This document shows positions 15,981 to 18,245 of a stretch of 18,245 bases of DNA, one piece after another. The position numbers and the translations under genes are program-made. Origin of the DNA: Chrysochromulina tobinii (lineage: Eukaryota; Haptophyta; Prymnesiales; Chrysochromulinaceae); NCBI GenBank assembly GCA_001275005.1, contig JWZX01002615.1:1-18245 (forward strand). Reading direction: 5' to 3'. The first letter of the stretch is position 1, and every line of letters starts with the position of its first letter. A model generated the notes under the pieces. That model ran no database searches and was not told where the DNA came from. It worked only from the letters and a program-made list of their open reading frames with translations.

Positions 15981-17711
15981 CTACTTGAGCCCACGGGCCT
16001 CGAGCTCGCGTTGGTTGCGGCGCATCGTCTCATGCTGCTCGAGCTCGTAGGCGCTGAGTGCGGCCGCTAACGGCCGCCCGCCAGCCGCTACGTTGCCGCG
16101 CTGCGTCCGAGCCTGAGCACGCAGGCGCTCAGCCTCGAGTGCCCGACACGACGCGCAGTGCCACTGGTGCAGTCGCGGCGGCCGCTTCTTGAGCGGTGGG
16201 GTGAGGCAGCCTAGGTGATAGAACCGGCCGCAGCCATCCGCAGCAGGCGCGCAGCACACTAGCGCGCCACGCCCAGCGGCCGCCGCACTGCCACCGCAGG
16301 TCGTGCAGAGAGCCACGCCCTCGTCCTCATCCATCATCTCGGCCTGAGCTCGTCCTGATCTCGTCCAGATCTCGTCCTCCTCCATCATCTCCTCCTCCTC
16401 CTCCTCCTCCTCTTCATCATACAGCCGTTGGAGCTCGCTCACAGCGTCTCCCGACAGTGGCGTGGCGCTCGACACGGCGTTCCAGGTGCTCGACACGGCG
16501 CCCAGGGTGCTCGACACGGCGTCTCGCGCGCCTCCCACGCCGCCAAATGTGCTCGACACGGCGCCAATTGTGCCGCGCATCGTCGTCGCCGGCAGCCCAA
16601 GTGGCGCCGTGTCGAGCACCACCCGAGGCGGTGGCGGCGGCGCGGGCGGCGCGGGCGGCAGTGGAATCCTATGCTGCTGTGGCATCCCATGCTGCTGTGG
16701 CAGCGGTGGCACTGGCAGCAGCGGCAGCGATCCTAGCCCATCCGCTGCCGGTTGGCGCTGCTTCTTCACCGCCCGCTGCTCCGCGAGCCTCTGAAGAGCA
16801 TCCTGCTCCGCTTCCCGCGCCTTGTCTCGCCGCCGCGCCGTCTTGAGCGTACCGGTAGACGGGCCGGAGAGGCCTTCGGAGGCAAGGTCCCCCTCGCCGC
16901 CGCCGCCGCCGCCGCCCACTGACCAGTCGGTGGGGTTGGCAGACGGATGGACCATGAGCCTGGACCCGAGTCCTCGGCTCGTGCCACGACCCCTCGACCG
17001 TCCACGCCCAGGGCCGCGCCGTGCGCCGTCGTGGGCGTCCCCCTCGGCACGGGCGCCGTCCCGGGCACCGCCCCGGCCTCTAGCGCTGCGCCCTCCGACG
17101 CGCCCTCCGACACCCACGACAGCGCGCCCGCCGCGCGCGCGCCCGTTCGGATGGGCACCCCCCCCGTTCGGGGGTTGGAAGGGAAGGGGGGGAGGGGGGG
17201 AGGGGGGCTCGGGCGGATCACCGAAGGGTTCATCCAAATGTGCGGGTCCGTCGCGTGGCTGCGTGGCGGTGCGTCGGCGTGAAGAGAAGCCGTGAATGGG
17301 GGAGAGGGGCCGTCCCGAGGGTAGGGGGATACCGCCAGCGCCCTGAGCAGCACCCACCCCGCGCTCGCCGCCGCCGCCGCCACCACTGCCACCGCCGATG
17401 CCGATGCCGGTGCCATTGCCAGTGCCGTTGCCAGTGCCTCCGCCCCCTCCGCCTCCACCCGCTCTCGTCGCGTGCAGCCCCGGGGACGCACCAATCGGAT
17501 CCGGATCACGTAACGACATGAGGCGCCCGGGGCGCGAGTATAGGAGCGTCGCCGCCGCCAGCGCGGCCGCGGACAGTCGCGAGCGCTCGGGCGCCGTCTC
17601 GAGCGCCACCTGCCTATTTTGGAGCGCCGTATCGAGCGCCCCGGTGGACTGGTCCTCCGCCACGTCGTCTTCCAGCGGGTTCCATGGCGAACTTCGCGCG
17701 ATGGCGGCCCC

Positions 17712-17744
<33 letters not shown>

Positions 17745-18245
17745 CCCCCCGCCACTACCGACGCAGCCGCTGCCAGCAGCCTGGCCTCTGCCTGTGGGCG
17801 CTCGCGCGCCGTCCCGGGCGCCGCTGTCGCCGCCGCCGTTGCCGCCTGCCCCGCGCTCATTGCTGGCGGCGGCACTGCCGCTGGCACCCACTCCGTTCTC
17901 TTCCTCCACCATGGCGATCGCCGCCTTCGCCATTCGCGACACTTGAGCCGCCAGAGGCTCCTCCTCCTCCTCTACGCCCTCGTCCTCCTCGCCCTCCACC
18001 TCCTCCTCGTCCTCCTCGCCGCCGCTGCCCTCTCCACGGGCGCCACGCGCCGCGGCCTCGTGCTCTCTCAAATACGCCGCGATGACCTCGTCGAGACTCA
18101 CTTGGACGGGTAGCGATTTCGTCACTTGGACGGGTAGCGATTTCGTCACTTGGACAGGTAGCGAGTTCGTTCGCACATCCGACGCCGCCGCCCCGAAGAC
18201 ACCGGCAGCAGCAGCAGCAGCAGTAGCGCCGCCCCTCCAACTGCC
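15981..18245 (-). CDS. PHD-finger protein with long disordered region, N-terminus beyond the window
   Basis: The frame is open from the stop at 15981 to the right edge (about 754 codons). No in-frame ATG is found near the edge, only a GTG at 18176, so the true start lies outside the window or the first exon does. The C-terminus holds a C4HC3 PHD finger at 16307-16146: CTTC, then VCC, DGCGRFYHLGC, CLTPPLK and WHCASC supply four Cys, one His and three Cys in order, with 5 or 6 extra residues between the third and fourth ligands. A run of nine Glu and further acidic stretches precede it. The rest is Gly/Pro/Ala/Arg-rich and disordered, with RG-rich clusters, three SLPVQVTK-type repeats and AVSST repeats. 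PHD fingers usually read histone H3 tails, so a nuclear chromatin role is likely; no catalytic domain is visible in this part. The finger is well supported; the unbroken exon through the low-complexity part is less certain. Confidence 0.85.
16387..16422 (-). repeat. CTC-rich run encoding poly-glutamate
   Basis: A run of CTC triplets on the plus strand, read on the minus strand as GAG codons, gives nine consecutive Glu residues followed by MMEEDE immediately upstream of the PHD finger. Similar acidic repeats occur at 17965-18040 in the same gene. Confidence 0.85.
16465..16619 (-). repeat. 21-bp in-frame repeats carrying the GGCGCYGTRTCGAGCAC motif
   Basis: Copies in the GTGCTCGACACGGCGCC orientation start at 16465, 16486, 16507 and 16549, spaced by 21 or 42 bases, and an inverted copy (GGCGCCGTGTCGAGCAC) lies at 16603-16619. 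In the PHD protein the first group is read as AVSST units with a 7-residue period, and the inverted copy as VLDTAPL. Confidence 0.9.
17590..17640 (-). repeat. Two diverged copies of the same 17-bp motif
   Basis: GGCGCCGTCTCGAGCGC (17590-17606) and AGCGCCGTATCGAGCGCC (17623-17640) match the motif at most positions. They are read on the minus strand as ALETAP and ALDTAL in the PHD protein. Confidence 0.75.
18099..18170 (-). repeat. 24-bp in-frame tandem repeat, SLPVQVTK type
   Basis: Three units of CACTTGGACGGGTAGCGATT plus TCGT run from 18099 to 18170. The third has two substitutions and its neighbouring residue differs. Read on the minus strand they give SLPVQV(T/S)-type octapeptides near the visible N-terminus of the PHD protein. 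Confidence 0.92.

Noticed and set aside
1-18245. tRNA or rRNA genes
   Set aside because: I scanned by eye for the T-loop GGTTCGA signature on both strands and for rRNA-like conserved stretches and found none; a covariance-model search would be needed to exclude them.

Overview
This is a gene-dense, GC-rich nuclear segment from a unicellular eukaryote. The evidence is GT-AG spliceosomal introns with CTGAY branchpoint-like motifs, long intronless ORFs rich in Ala, Arg, Gly and Pro, long GC-rich triplet runs, a PHD finger, a PARP and a protein that resembles a flagellar component. The style (multidomain fusions, algal-type glycosyltransferases, in-frame minisatellites) fits a flagellated alga, most like a haptophyte. 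That assignment is inference; there is no rRNA or organellar marker here to test it.

Layout: 1-1368 has no convincing complete gene, only a broken-looking minus-strand coding signal (about 700-953) and the 5' flank of the next gene. 1369-3630 (+) is an intronless PARP fusion with a possible N-myristoylation signal, a 3-hydroxyacyl-CoA dehydrogenase-type NAD-binding fold, a small SH3/Tudor-like segment, a charged coiled coil and a C-terminal ADP-ribosyltransferase domain. 7205-3984 (-) is a three-exon, 942-aa type II membrane glycosyltransferase of the nucleotide-diphospho-sugar transferase (GT77-like) group; both introns are built largely from short tandem repeats. 10038-7447 (-) is an 863-aa protein with a central glycosyltransferase-like domain. 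10348-11228 (+), divergent from it, is a two-exon 251-aa protein resembling CFAP96/C4orf47. 11867-15517 (+) is a 1216-aa fusion of aldo-keto reductase, phytanoyl-CoA-hydroxylase-like 2OG-Fe(II) dioxygenase and GT8-like glycosyltransferase. 15981 to the right edge (-) is a long disordered, acidic PHD-finger protein that continues outside the window.

Three of the six main genes carry glycosyltransferase or glycosyltransferase-like domains, so the stretch 4-15.5 kb may be a loose glycan-biosynthesis neighbourhood; co-location in a eukaryote is weak evidence for a shared pathway. The most novel items are the two multidomain fusions, a 17-bp motif (GGCGCYGTRTCGAGCAC) repeated inside the coding sequence of two unrelated genes in several frames, and two introns that have amplified a CTGAT-containing unit.
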